A DNA stretch of 64,000 bases from Kribbella sandramycini (lineage in GTDB: Bacteria > Actinomycetota > Actinomycetes > Propionibacteriales > Kribbellaceae): the NCBI RefSeq assembly GCF_013131805.1, contig NZ_JABJRC010000005.1, positions 477,256 through 541,255 of the forward strand, written 5' to 3'. Within the stretch, counting starts at the first letter, position 1. The number at the start of each line of letters is the position of its first letter. Under the pieces are notes generated by a model that ran no database searches, was not told the DNA's origin, and was given only the letters and a program-made list of their open reading frames with translations. A program made the position numbers and the translations under genes. Shown in pieces: positions 51,675 through 59,606 of the stretch.

Positions 51675-53873
51675 CTAGCTGGCGTCACGGCGAGCCATCG
51701 CCGACCGGATGTCGTCGGCGCTGACACCCTTCCGAACCACGCCGTCCCGCTTCACGTTCACCGACGGGACACCCAGCGCACGGGCCTGAGCAGAGATCGC
51801 ATCGGGCGTGGTGCCGTCGTACTGCTCCGGCATCTGGTTGGCCAGCCGACCGGCCAGGGTGTCCCAGTGCGCCCGCCCGTCCGGCCCCATCACGGCCAGC
51901 AGATCAGCCAGCACGTCACGAGAGGCACGCTCCCGGTCCTCACCGGCCGCTTCACCGGTCAGGGTGCCGAGAGCCTCGCGGTGTTTCCGAGCGGCGGTCA
52001 GGATCTTGTCCGCGTCGGCCGCATCGGCCAGGAACGACCGCACCGTCGGCGTGTTGTCCGTGACCCCGTACAGGTAACCCACACCGCGGTACTCATCGCC
52101 AACCGGCAACGTGGACGCGTCGAACCCTTCCGCATAGGCGTCCCCGCCCAGCACGGCTTCGGACACGATCCGGTTGCCGCACTTGAGCGCGAACCGTGCC
52201 GAGTGGTTGTCGCGGTACCGGTTGAACAACCGGCCCACGTCACCCGCGCCGACACCGGACGGCTTCTGCGAACTAGAGATGATCACCACGCCGGCGCTCG
52301 GACCGACCGCCTGAATCCGCGACAGCTTCGCCGCGATCTCCTTGTTCACCGCCTGGTCCTCGGTCTCGAAGTAGACCTGGAACTCCTCCATCACCATCAC
52401 CAGCACCCGCAGGTCCGGATAGCGCGGATCGCGGGCGAGTTCCTTGGTCATCTTGCCGTCAGGGCACATCGTGACCGGCAACGTCGTCAGGATCGAGTTC
52501 ACCCGGTCGATGTGCGCCAACACCTCGTCCAAGATCGCCCGCAGGTGCTCAACGGGGTTGTCGTCGTTCGGGTTCGGGTGCGTCCCGAACACGGTGCGGT
52601 GAGCAACCTTCTTGAACGCCAGCCAGTCCGGGCTGTTCTTGCCGTCAGCAACGATCAACTTCACGTACGGGTCCAGCGCCGCCCACAGCGCCACGAGCCG
52701 GGCGAAGAACGTCTTCCCCTTACGCGGCTGCGCACCGACCAGCAGCGAGTTCCACATCAGCAGCAACGTGACCAGGCTGTCGCGCTCGTCCTTGCCCAGC
52801 TTGACCGGCTCCCAGATGCTGCGGGGCTTGCAGTCCAGCATCTCCGTGCGACCCACTGCGACCGCGAGCGGGTCACGATCGGCCACGAACAGCATGTGCC
52901 GCCGCGAGCTGGTCTTGTCCGGGGTCAGAAACACCTGATTCACATGCACGTCCAGACCAGAAGCGATCTTCTCCCGAGAACCGGTGACGTCCGACCAGCC
53001 CTTGCCATAGGGCAGATCCACTACCACCTGAGAACCGGTATCGCGGGCATCGCGCGACATCGGGGAACCGAAGCGCACCTCCTGGTCGGCGCGGTCGGGC
53101 TTGCCCAAACCCGCAGCGTAGTAGGCACGCAGAACCACGTCCGAGTTCAGCTTGCGGAACCGAGGTGCCACGACAGCGGTCCCGACCAGGGTCTGACCGG
53201 CCGGGCGTCCGTAGTGCGCCAGACCAGCCAAGCCAGCCACACCGGCCGCGACGAGACCGGCGGCCGGGGCCGCGTTCCACAGCACCGGTGCCGCGATCAG
53301 CAGACCGAGGTTCTGGAGAGCGAGGACGCCGCCGCGCCACATGCGGGTGGCCTTGAGCTGACGGTGGATCTTCTCCCACTCCTTCAGCTCGCCGGCATCG
53401 GCCGCCTTCTGCTCCAGCGCGACCGAGTTCGGGACCCACCACCACCGCATCTGCTTGCCCACAAGGCGGGTCAGGCCACGAGAGGCGAACCAGCCGACCT
53501 TCGTTGCGTACCAAGGCGATCGGACCGCGTGGAAGGCCGTCACGTGCCCGGCACGGGCCAGCGCGCGGGTGGTGGTGGCGCGCAGGTTCTCGGGGCGCAG
53601 GTGGGTCGGGATGATCGGCAGGCGCTGACCGTCCGCGACCGGAACCGGCAGGCCGGGGGTGTCCACGGGAACCATGACCTTGCCCGTGGCCGGGTCGTCG
53701 TCGGCGTCGTCAATGGCGATCTCGTAGGCGGTGTCCATCGACTCCACCTCGCCCGCCGACAGCGGGACCAGAGTGCCGACAGTCTCGTCGGCCGGGCGGT
53801 CGTCGTCACGGCGGGCGCGGTGGGCGTCGAGGTCGATCGGGTCGGGCAGCTCGTTGCTCATCGGCTCAGTCAT
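51675..53873 (-). CDS. FtsK/SpoIIIE-type conjugal translocase (TraB/TraSA-like)
   Basis: 732 residues. Two or more membrane segments near residues 175-215 (VLALQNLGLLIAAPVLW, GLVAAGVAGLAGLAHYG), then the motor: Walker A LLVGAQPRKGKTFFA (~383), Walker B LRVLVMVMEEFQVYFE (~493), and IISSSQKPSG. The C-terminus (GPDGRAHWDTLAGRL ... GVSADDIR) is winged-helix-like and could read the clt repeats. It moves double-stranded DNA between mycelial cells in AICE transfer. Overlaps SpdB-like gene by ATGA. Confidence 0.9.
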   Translation of the reverse strand: MTEPMSNELPDPIDLDAHRARRDDDRPADETVGTLVPLSAGEVESMDTAYEIAIDDADDDPATGKVMVPVDTPGLPVPVADGQRLPIIPTHLRPENLRATTTRALARAGHVTAFHAVRSPWYATKVGWFASRGLTRLVGKQMRWWWVPNSVALEQKAADAGELKEWEKIHRQLKATRMWRGGVLALQNLGLLIAAPVLWNAAPAAGLVAAGVAGLAGLAHYGRPAGQTLVGTAVVAPRFRKLNSDVVLRAYYAAGLGKPDRADQEVRFGSPMSRDARDTGSQVVVDLPYGKGWSDVTGSREKIASGLDVHVNQVFLTPDKTSSRRHMLFVADRDPLAVAVGRTEMLDCKPRSIWEPVKLGKDERDSLVTLLLMWNSLLVGAQPRKGKTFFARLVALWAALDPYVKLIVADGKNSPDWLAFKKVAHRTVFGTHPNPNDDNPVEHLRAILDEVLAHIDRVNSILTTLPVTMCPDGKMTKELARDPRYPDLRVLVMVMEEFQVYFETEDQAVNKEIAAKLSRIQAVGPSAGVVIISSSQKPSGVGAGDVGRLFNRYRDNHSARFALKCGNRIVSEAVLGGDAYAEGFDASTLPVGDEYRGVGYLYGVTDNTPTVRSFLADAADADKILTAARKHREALGTLTGEAAGEDRERASRDVLADLLAVMGPDGRAHWDTLAGRLANQMPEQYDGTTPDAISAQARALGVPSVNVKRDGVVRKGVSADDIRSAMARRDAS

Positions 53874-54703
53874 CGGTTGCTCCCGTTCTCGCGGGTGTTA
53901 ATCAGGTGGGCCAGCGCGGCACCCATGCCGAGCACGGCGACGGGCAGGCAGGCAACGGCGGTGGTGATCGGCCACGGGGCCGACGTGACCCCCTGGGCCT
54001 CCAACAGGTGATAGGCGACCTGTCCCAGCGCGCCCAGAATCAGCGCGGACAGCGCGGTGTGTTTGGCGAACTTCCGGGCACGGGCCGGGACGCGGCCCGA
54101 CAGCCACACCCGCAGCGCGAACGCGGCGTAGGTCTCGACACCGATCGGCAGCGTGATCGCAGAGTTGATCGTGAAGCCGTCCGCGATACCGGGCAGCGGA
54201 TGCACGACCCCGAACCCGGTCAACTCCCCGAGTCCCACCCAGCCCGACCAGACCGCGACGAACGCGGGCAGGGCCAGCAGCAGTACCGGCCACGACCGGA
54301 TGGGCCGGGCATCGGTCTCCGTGGTCGTCTCGTCGGCCGGGGAGATGCCCCCGCGCCGCACAACCCGCGAAGCCCACTTGCGCCAGCCGGCGCGGTCCGG
54401 CGAGACCGGGTCTACAAGCTCGCTGACCTGCGGAAACTCCTCCGGAGCGACCTCAGCCGCCGTCTCGATCGGCTCGGTGTCGTCGGCGTCCGGGACCGAG
54501 TGAAGGTGAGTCTCCGGGCGGGTGTCGGCGTGCTCGTCGGTCAGTGCGGCATGGACGGCCTTGGCCTTGTCCTTGCCGACCCGCAGGTGCTTCATGAGCC
54601 GGTTCTGCGACGGGATCTCGCCCAGCTCGGTCGCGAGGCTGCGTGCGGCCGGGATCAGGTCGTTCACCGGGACCGGGTACGACGTGCGCAGCGGGGTACT
54701 CAT
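53870..54703 (-). CDS. SpdB-like spread protein with N-terminal DNA-binding-like region
   Basis: 277 residues. Residues ~15-50 (LIPAARSLATELGEIPSQNRLMKHLRVG) resemble a winged helix; ~140-270 hold four hydrophobic helices (WPVLLLALPAFVAVWSGWVGL, ITLPIGVETYAAFAL, TALSALILGALGQVAYHLL, TTAVACLPVAVLGMGAALAHL). The GELTGFGVVHPLPGI loop is characteristic of AICE spread/DUF2637-like proteins. Assists intramycelial spread with the translocase; exact role unproven. Confidence 0.75.
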   Translation of the reverse strand: MSTPLRTSYPVPVNDLIPAARSLATELGEIPSQNRLMKHLRVGKDKAKAVHAALTDEHADTRPETHLHSVPDADDTEPIETAAEVAPEEFPQVSELVDPVSPDRAGWRKWASRVVRRGGISPADETTTETDARPIRSWPVLLLALPAFVAVWSGWVGLGELTGFGVVHPLPGIADGFTINSAITLPIGVETYAAFALRVWLSGRVPARARKFAKHTALSALILGALGQVAYHLLEAQGVTSAPWPITTAVACLPVAVLGMGAALAHLINTRENGSNR

Positions 54704-54948
54704 CGGCGGGTCTCCTTCCGGGTCAGAACGTTGTGGGCGTCGGCCAGGAAGCCGACCAGGATGCAGAAGTCGCCATAGGCGGTCGCGGCCTCTGCCGACA
54801 CCTCGCCGACGCGAGGCATCTCGTCGGTCAGAACGAACCGCGACAGGTGCTCGAAGCGCTCCCGCAGCTCGGTCGTGACATCGGCGGCGCTGTCCATGCC
54901 GAGCTCGTCAGCCCACCGCTGCGGCAGCGTCATCACGTGGCGGTTCAC
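54700..54948 (-). CDS. Small conserved AICE protein, function unknown
   Basis: 82 residues from GTG 54948, which forms a GTGA overlap with the DUF5706 gene; the stop overlaps the spdB-like gene. Helical: MTLPQRWADELGMDSA, TTELRERFEHLSRFV, EAATAYGDFCILVGFLADAHN. No motif recognised. Confidence 0.7.
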   Translation of the reverse strand: MNRHVMTLPQRWADELGMDSAADVTTELRERFEHLSRFVLTDEMPRVGEVSAEAATAYGDFCILVGFLADAHNVLTRKETRR

Positions 54949-55565
54949 AGCGCACCGCCAGTCAGCAGCAGCGTCAGGCCGGTGATGGTGGCCCCGGCGA
55001 TCGTGGCCAGCATCGAGGCCTGCAACAGGCGGTGCTTGCGCCAGCTCAACCGGCTCAAGATCACCGATTGCGCGCAGACCTCCCGGACCGTGTCCTCGGC
55101 CGCCAGGCGGTCGGACAGTTCGTCGGGCGTGTAGTGCCGGACGGTCCCGAAGTAGAGCACGCTGCCCGCGCCGTGCTTGGTGTGACGGGCCCGTAGGATC
55201 GGCAATACGACCGCGACCGCGCACAGCAGCGCAGTGACCATCAGAACCAAGCCGAGTGACACCAGAACCCGCCCGGCGGTACCGAGCTGGTCCAGCTGGA
55301 CGAGGGCGACGACACCGGCCAGCACCGCAGTGTTCAAGGTGGCTACGAAACCGGCCTTCGCATCGGCCTTGCCGATTGAACCGGCCACTAGGTCGTGGAC
55401 CTTCTGCGCCCGCGTCAGGTCGCCGTCCTCGACCTGCGGAACGGTGGCGAGCATCGCGTGGACCTTCGCCCGGTTCAGGCGATACAACGCGGTCTCGTCG
55501 GTCAGGGCGTCGTCAGCGTCCCTCAGGTTCAGCATCGCCTCGTAGGCGTGATCGGTACCGGTCAT
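54945..55565 (-). CDS. DUF5706 / Pycsar-effector-family membrane protein, orphan in transfer operon
   Basis: 206 residues. A helical N-terminus leads to GKADAKAGFVATLNTAVLAG (KA at 70-71) and TM1 ~72-90; TM2 ~100-122 (LGLVLMVTALLCAVAVVLPIL); then VLYFGTVRHYTPDEL (138-150), SWRKHRLLQAS (174-184) and TM3 ~181-202. The same order of elements is in the PycTM at 59055-59606. It is embedded by 4-bp overlaps between the DUF6284 and small AICE genes, far from the cyclase. Could be a signal-responsive membrane effector or a conjugation/exclusion factor; unknown. Confidence 0.75.
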   Translation of the reverse strand: MTGTDHAYEAMLNLRDADDALTDETALYRLNRAKVHAMLATVPQVEDGDLTRAQKVHDLVAGSIGKADAKAGFVATLNTAVLAGVVALVQLDQLGTAGRVLVSLGLVLMVTALLCAVAVVLPILRARHTKHGAGSVLYFGTVRHYTPDELSDRLAAEDTVREVCAQSVILSRLSWRKHRLLQASMLATIAGATITGLTLLLTGGAL

Positions 55566-55810
55566 GCGACTACCTCCGCACCAGCGGCGGGAACGGCCAG
55601 CTCGCGGGCAATCTCCAGCACCCGGCGCTCAGCCCGACGGATCCGCCGGCGGTCCAACACCGACACGTTCTCCCCCGCGTTGATGAACGCGATCTCAGCG
55701 TCGAGCAGGTCCCGCTCGGCCTCGATCAGAGGCCACTCCAGCTCGATCGCCGCCAGATCGGCGGCGGACGGCTCATCGTCCCGAAGGACTGGAAGGTGCA
55801 TGATGCTCAT
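55562..55810 (-). CDS. DUF6284-like small AICE protein
   Basis: 82 residues, first gene of the leftward transfer/replication operon. IELEWPLIEAERDLLDAEI, LDRRRIRRAERRVLEIA gives a helical, charged protein similar to DUF6284 proteins of actinobacterial elements. AGGA lies ten bases before the ATG. Stop overlaps the DUF5706 gene (ATGA). Confidence 0.7.
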   Translation of the reverse strand: MSIMHLPVLRDDEPSAADLAAIELEWPLIEAERDLLDAEIAFINAGENVSVLDRRRIRRAERRVLEIARELAVPAAGAEVVA

Positions 55811-55850
55811 TGGGTTGTGCTCCTCTACGCAATGGACTAGTGCGACCCAG

Positions 55851-55880
55851 ACGCCTCGGTGGTTCCAGCCACCGAGGCGT
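55851..55880 (-). promoter_or_regulatory. 12-bp perfect hairpin in leader of transfer operon
   Basis: ACGCCTCGGTGG / CCACCGAGGCGT with a 6-nt loop, 40 bp upstream of the first leftward gene. Could be an attenuator or a terminator for incoming transcripts. Confidence 0.45.
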
Positions 55881-55910
55881 CGCTCTGAAGCCTGTTTTCA
55901 ACCTGACCAA

Positions 55911-55924
55911 CCTGCCTAGCCAGG
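55911..55924. promoter_or_regulatory. KorSA-like operator 1 (CCTGCCTAGCCAGG)
   Basis: First of three near-palindromic 14-mers in the divergent control region between the leftward transfer operon and the GntR gene. Confidence 0.65.
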
Positions 55925-55948
55925 TTGTTATGTGGCTAACCTACATAG

Positions 55949-55962
55949 CCTGGCTAGCCAGG
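55949..55962. promoter_or_regulatory. KorSA-like operator 2 (CCTGGCTAGCCAGG)
   Basis: Perfect palindrome; 38 bp from site 1. Confidence 0.65.
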
Positions 55963-55989
55963 TCAACCCTTTAGGCATAGCTCACCTAG

Positions 55990-56003
55990 CCTGCCTAGTC
56001 AGG
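55990..56003. promoter_or_regulatory. KorSA-like operator 3 (CCTGCCTAGTCAGG)
   Basis: 41 bp from site 2 and overlapping the presumed -35 zone of the regulator's own promoter, consistent with autorepression. Confidence 0.65.
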
Positions 56004-56006
56004 TAG

Positions 56007-56012
56007 TAGGAT
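56007..56012 (+). promoter_or_regulatory. -10 element TAGGAT of leaderless GntR promoter
   Basis: TAGGAT ends 7 bp before the ATG at 56020 and no Shine-Dalgarno is present, so transcription likely starts at or next to the ATG. Confidence 0.5.
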
Positions 56013-56019
56013 CAGACTC

Positions 56020-56871
56020 ATGGAGCAGCAGCTAGACCCGACTGACCCGCGCCCGCCGTACAAGCAGGTCGCCAACGCGCTGCGCGCGGCGATACTCACG
56101 CACAAGTTCAAGGCCGGGGAGAAACTCCCCTCACAGAACGACCTCGCCACTCAGTACGGCGTCGCTCGCATGACCATCCAGCAGTCCCTGCGCATCCTCC
56201 GCGACGAGGGCTTGATCGTGTCCCGCGTCGGCAGCGGCGTCTACGTCCGCGAACAGGCCGACCAGGCCGTCGGCCTCCGGCCTCACATCGAGAAGGCGTT
56301 CGAGCGCGACACAGTCACGATCGACTTCGCCGGCCTAACCGGCGAGACGCTCCTAGGCGCTCTCGAAGAGCCCATCGACCGCATCCGCCGGGGCCGCCTC
56401 ACGCCCCAGTCCATCACCATCCGGATGCTCCTTCCAGACCTATCCCAGCCGCTCGCCGTACCGTCACGTGCTGGCAAGAATCCTGGTGACGACCCAGCCG
56501 TCAGGGCACGAGTCGAGAAGATTGCCCACCGCTCCGCCGGTGAAGTCATCGCCTCAATCCGCGAGCTCGGCGAGCTCGGCCTAGTCTCCAAGGTCAACGC
56601 CGACGTACGCGTCGTCGGCCTACCGATGATGTTCAAGCTCTATGCCCTGAACGACGAAGAGGTGTTCTTCGGTTTCTACCCCGTCGTGGAACGGGATGTC
56701 GAGATCGACGGCAAGCCAGTCTCGACATTCGATGCCGTAGGCAAGGACACGGTCCTCTTCCACCACTCGATCAGTGACGACGACCGTGCCACCGGCTCGC
56801 AGTATGTCGACCAGGCACGCCGCTGGTTCGATAGCCTCTGGGACACCCTCGGGCGGGCGCGCGACCTGTGA
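56020..56871 (+). CDS. GntR-family regulator (KorSA-like)
   Basis: 283 residues. N-terminal GntR winged helix: PPYKQVANALRAAILTHKFKAGEKLPSQNDLATQYGVARMTIQQSL is the DNA-binding signature (shown in parts: PSQNDLATQYGVARMTIQQ). The C-terminal ~190 residues (ALEEPIDRIRRGRLTPQSI, GLPMMFKLYALNDEEVFFGFYPVVERDVEIDG) form an effector-like domain, found in AICE regulators. It sits next to three CTAG-centred palindromes and likely represses both its own gene and the transfer operon. Leaderless start. GTGA overlap with the HAD gene. Confidence 0.88.
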   Translation: MEQQLDPTDPRPPYKQVANALRAAILTHKFKAGEKLPSQNDLATQYGVARMTIQQSLRILRDEGLIVSRVGSGVYVREQADQAVGLRPHIEKAFERDTVTIDFAGLTGETLLGALEEPIDRIRRGRLTPQSITIRMLLPDLSQPLAVPSRAGKNPGDDPAVRARVEKIAHRSAGEVIASIRELGELGLVSKVNADVRVVGLPMMFKLYALNDEEVFFGFYPVVERDVEIDGKPVSTFDAVGKDTVLFHHSISDDDRATGSQYVDQARRWFDSLWDTLGRARDL

Positions 56872-57545
56872 CTAACGATCCCCTGACACAGATCCTCAGC
56901 TCCGCGGAAGTCGTCCTCTTCGACTTCGACGGCCCCATCTGCTCAGTCTTCGACGGCTATCCGGCGCCACAGATCACGCGCGAGCTCCTGGAGCTCACGC
57001 ACCAGATCCGCGGCGAATTGGCCCCCGCGCTGGAGCAGGCAACCAGCCCCCACGAACTGCTACTCGCAGCCGCGGTAGACCCGGAGCTAGCTCAACAACT
57101 CGAAGTCGCCCTCCAGAAGGCAGAGCTGACGGCAGTTGAGACCGCTAAACCAACTCCCGGCGCTACCGACTCCATCGCAGCCTGCATCGCCACCGGCCGG
57201 CGGGTCGCGATCGTGAGCAACAACTATGCAGAGGCCGTTGCCGAATATCTAGCGAGGGCCAATCTCACTCAAAGCGTGAGTCTCGTACAAGGACGCAACC
57301 CGTCCGACCCCACACTGATGAAGCCGGACCCCCACCTCATCGAGAGGGCCGTATCGGCGCTGGGGACCGTCGGCTCCGCATGTGTCTTCGTCGGGGACCA
57401 AACAACCGATATGGAGGCCGGTAAGGCCGCAGGCGTTCCGACGATCGGCTACGCCAACAAGCCGGGCAAAGCCGATGCCCTTGCCAATGCAGGTGCGGAT
57501 GTCGTCCTCACCACCATGTCGGCCCTGGCGAAGGCGATCGGCTGA
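56868..57545 (+). CDS. HAD-family hydrolase of the AICE
   Basis: 225 residues from GTG 56868. VVLFDFDGPICSVFDGY gives the DxD nucleophile motif, IVSNNYAEAV motif II, MKPDPHLIE motif III and FVGDQTTDMEAGKAAGV motif IV. Phosphatase on an unknown small phosphate ester. Co-translated with the GntR gene. In pSAM2 the comparable place holds the Nudix protein Pif; a parallel role here is speculative. Confidence 0.85.
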   Translation: MTNDPLTQILSSAEVVLFDFDGPICSVFDGYPAPQITRELLELTHQIRGELAPALEQATSPHELLLAAAVDPELAQQLEVALQKAELTAVETAKPTPGATDSIAACIATGRRVAIVSNNYAEAVAEYLARANLTQSVSLVQGRNPSDPTLMKPDPHLIERAVSALGTVGSACVFVGDQTTDMEAGKAAGVPTIGYANKPGKADALANAGADVVLTTMSALAKAIG

Positions 57546-57558
57546 GGCGCTAGACGGC

Positions 57559-58866
57559 TTACTGCAGAAGGATCTCTTCGGGACGCCTGTTGGTGATCAC
57601 AGCGCTTTGACTACTGAGGATGTGCTCGACACACGCCCCAAGGTCGCCTGCGTGATCGTCACGCGCAATCGCTAGCAGCTCCCGGGCAAGATGCATCCCG
57701 TTAATGAGAACGATCGGATACTGGTCCTCGACCATCTCCAGTTGTGCTGGCTCGGAGTACGAGCCGGTCGTCACATAGACGCCGATCCAGCCTCTACGTA
57801 GACGGGCAACAACTCTGGCGATCTCCTCAGCCGAAACCGTGCTCGTGGGCTTGATGCATTTGGCCTGTCCCAACACCACAAGGCTGGTTCCAGCAAGGCC
57901 GCTTCCCACATCTAGCCGCCCGACGAAGTCGGCCCCACCGTCCCCAGACCGCCGGGTGAGCCACCCCTCGACGTAGCTATTCCCTTCACCTCTCAGAACA
58001 CGCGCGGCCACGGCCGATGCCAGGGCTTCAAAATCGTGCTTCCGATCATCGAATCGTTCATAGACGGCCTGGAGTGCGACGGCCTCGGGGCTACCTTCTG
58101 CCGGCCGCTGGTCCCTCATCTTCGTGACTCTCGCTCTTGCCACACGTCGTCTCAACCGAGGCAACGCCGAGTTGCCCCTCTTCACCCACTCCCGCCAGGC
58201 AGTCGGTGCCAAGCCCAGAGCGTCGGCGGCCGTTGCTCCAGAATCGCGGCGCGCATCTATCCACTTCCAGGAGACCTGATCCGCCTCAGCACTCAGATCG
58301 AGTAGAGCTATGTCGTAGACATAGTTGACGAAGGTCGTGTGACCGCTACCGCTCCACTGCACAAGGCGTTCCGCACGCTCAATCAATCCCAGTCCACAGA
58401 ACTCGACATGTCCCTTCGGCTTGCCGTCCACAGACACCGACCGAAACAAGAGCAGCGGCGCGGCAACCGCTCGCTCGGCTGGCGTGTGCGCTTGATGCCC
58501 TTCAAAGGCTTGCAACAACCAGGCGTTCCCCTTCGTCGCACCCGGCGCAGAGGTCAAGCCCGCCTTGTGATCACCGAAGTACCGAACATGACCGTTGTCC
58601 ATGTCGAACACGTCATGCCAGGGTGTCTGCTCAGACCCCGCCTTCCACGGACTCGACCGGATCAAAACAGCCGGCCGCCGCGGGCCGTCTGCTCCCGAAA
58701 CCTGAGCAACCCCATTGATGCCCGCCTCAAGCAGCACCCGCTTCTGTCCCGGCGAGTACGTGACGTGATGAAAGTTGGCATAGCCGTCCAGCATCGCCGG
58801 TGCCTGGTCTTTCCCCGCCGCATAGCGCAGCACCTCGCCAACCTTGAGATCTCCCACGCGGCCCAT
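57559..58866 (-). CDS. AspBHI/MspJI-like modification-dependent restriction endonuclease
   Basis: 435 residues. The N-terminal ~200 residues (VGEVLRYAAGK, HVTYSPGQKRVLLEAGIN, WHDVFDMDNGHVRYFGDHKA, NAWLLQAFEGH) look like an SRA-like reader as in AspBHI. The C-terminal domain (EALASAVAARVLRG, RRSGDGGADFVGRL, VVLGQAKC) carries a PD-(D/E)xK site of the D...QxK type used by Mrr/MspJI nucleases. Such enzymes cut DNA with 5-methyl- or hydroxymethylcytosine, so it would restrict modified phage DNA. Family placement is by pattern only; Mrr-like general endonuclease is the alternative. Confidence 0.65.
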   Translation of the reverse strand: MGRVGDLKVGEVLRYAAGKDQAPAMLDGYANFHHVTYSPGQKRVLLEAGINGVAQVSGADGPRRPAVLIRSSPWKAGSEQTPWHDVFDMDNGHVRYFGDHKAGLTSAPGATKGNAWLLQAFEGHQAHTPAERAVAAPLLLFRSVSVDGKPKGHVEFCGLGLIERAERLVQWSGSGHTTFVNYVYDIALLDLSAEADQVSWKWIDARRDSGATAADALGLAPTAWREWVKRGNSALPRLRRRVARARVTKMRDQRPAEGSPEAVALQAVYERFDDRKHDFEALASAVAARVLRGEGNSYVEGWLTRRSGDGGADFVGRLDVGSGLAGTSLVVLGQAKCIKPTSTVSAEEIARVVARLRRGWIGVYVTTGSYSEPAQLEMVEDQYPIVLINGMHLARELLAIARDDHAGDLGACVEHILSSQSAVITNRRPEEILLQ

Positions 58867-59054
58867 CCCTTCGAATGGCTTCTAGCTGCTCGTCCATCCC
58901 TTCATACATGACCTCACCGACAAGTGAGCACGAGCGAGGCCATCACTCATAGCGATAGCACTGCCAGTAGCGCCAGCCCCGGGTGCCGCGGACAGCTGAG
59001 AACCACCCGGAGCTACCACAATAGAGAAGCTATTGCAGGCGTGACCTACATCGT

Positions 59055-59606
59055 TCAGCTCCGCAGAATCATCAACACTGCCACAAATAGGACCGCCAAG
59101 AAGAACAGGATGATCGCCCATCCACTCCAGAGAAACTTCCTGCGGGCAACCTTCGAGTTCGCCCAAGTCTGGGCACTGATCTCGTCAACCAGCCTCGCCT
59201 CGTCGACAACGAGCGCCTGGAAGACCGAGCGATAGTCTTCATAGCGCGTATATCTTCTTGCGACATGATTGAAATAGATCAGGTTCTGCGGATTCTCCCT
59301 GATCCATAGACGAGGAATCAGGCACGCGCCAGCACATAAGCCTGACGCCAGAACACTCGCTATACAGCAAACAACCAGCACGATCTCAGCGGTATTGAGA
59401 TCGATTCCCTTTGTCAGGTTGTAAACCGCGCCGCCGATCACTCCGTCGGCCGCCAGAGCCGCTGTTGCCTTCACCTCGGAAGCTCGAACCCATCCAGTTA
59501 CTACGTCAAGCATCTTCCATGCCTGCTCGGTGCCAACCGAGACAACTTCAACAACAGGATCCTTGACACCACTCCGCTCGCCCCGCAATCGAGATAGGAG
59601 CGTCAT
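59055..59606 (-). CDS. pycTM: Pycsar membrane effector PycTM (DUF5706)
   Basis: 183 residues. After AWKMLDVVTGWVRASEVKA (KA at 46-47) come TM1 ~46-64, TM2 ~74-98 (IVLVVCCIASVLASGLCAGACLIP), the shared LIYFNHVARRYTRYEDY (109-125), ARRKFLWSGW (154-163) and TM3 ~160-181. In Pycsar systems cyclic pyrimidine mononucleotide made on infection activates PycTM, which disrupts the membrane and stops phage growth. The ATG overlaps the cyclase stop (tcat at 59603-59606), as expected for a two-gene operon. Base composition is lower in GC than the rest of the element. Confidence 0.82.
   Translation of the reverse strand: MTLLSRLRGERSGVKDPVVEVVSVGTEQAWKMLDVVTGWVRASEVKATAALAADGVIGGAVYNLTKGIDLNTAEIVLVVCCIASVLASGLCAGACLIPRLWIRENPQNLIYFNHVARRYTRYEDYRSVFQALVVDEARLVDEISAQTWANSKVARRKFLWSGWAIILFFLAVLFVAVLMILRS

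Noticed and set aside
51867..54011. 714-residue + strand open frame opposite the translocase
   Set aside because: Antisense shadow; Walker motifs lie on the minus strand.
56868..57545. Pif-like Nudix transfer-immunity protein
   Set aside because: Motifs are those of a HAD phosphatase, no Nudix box.
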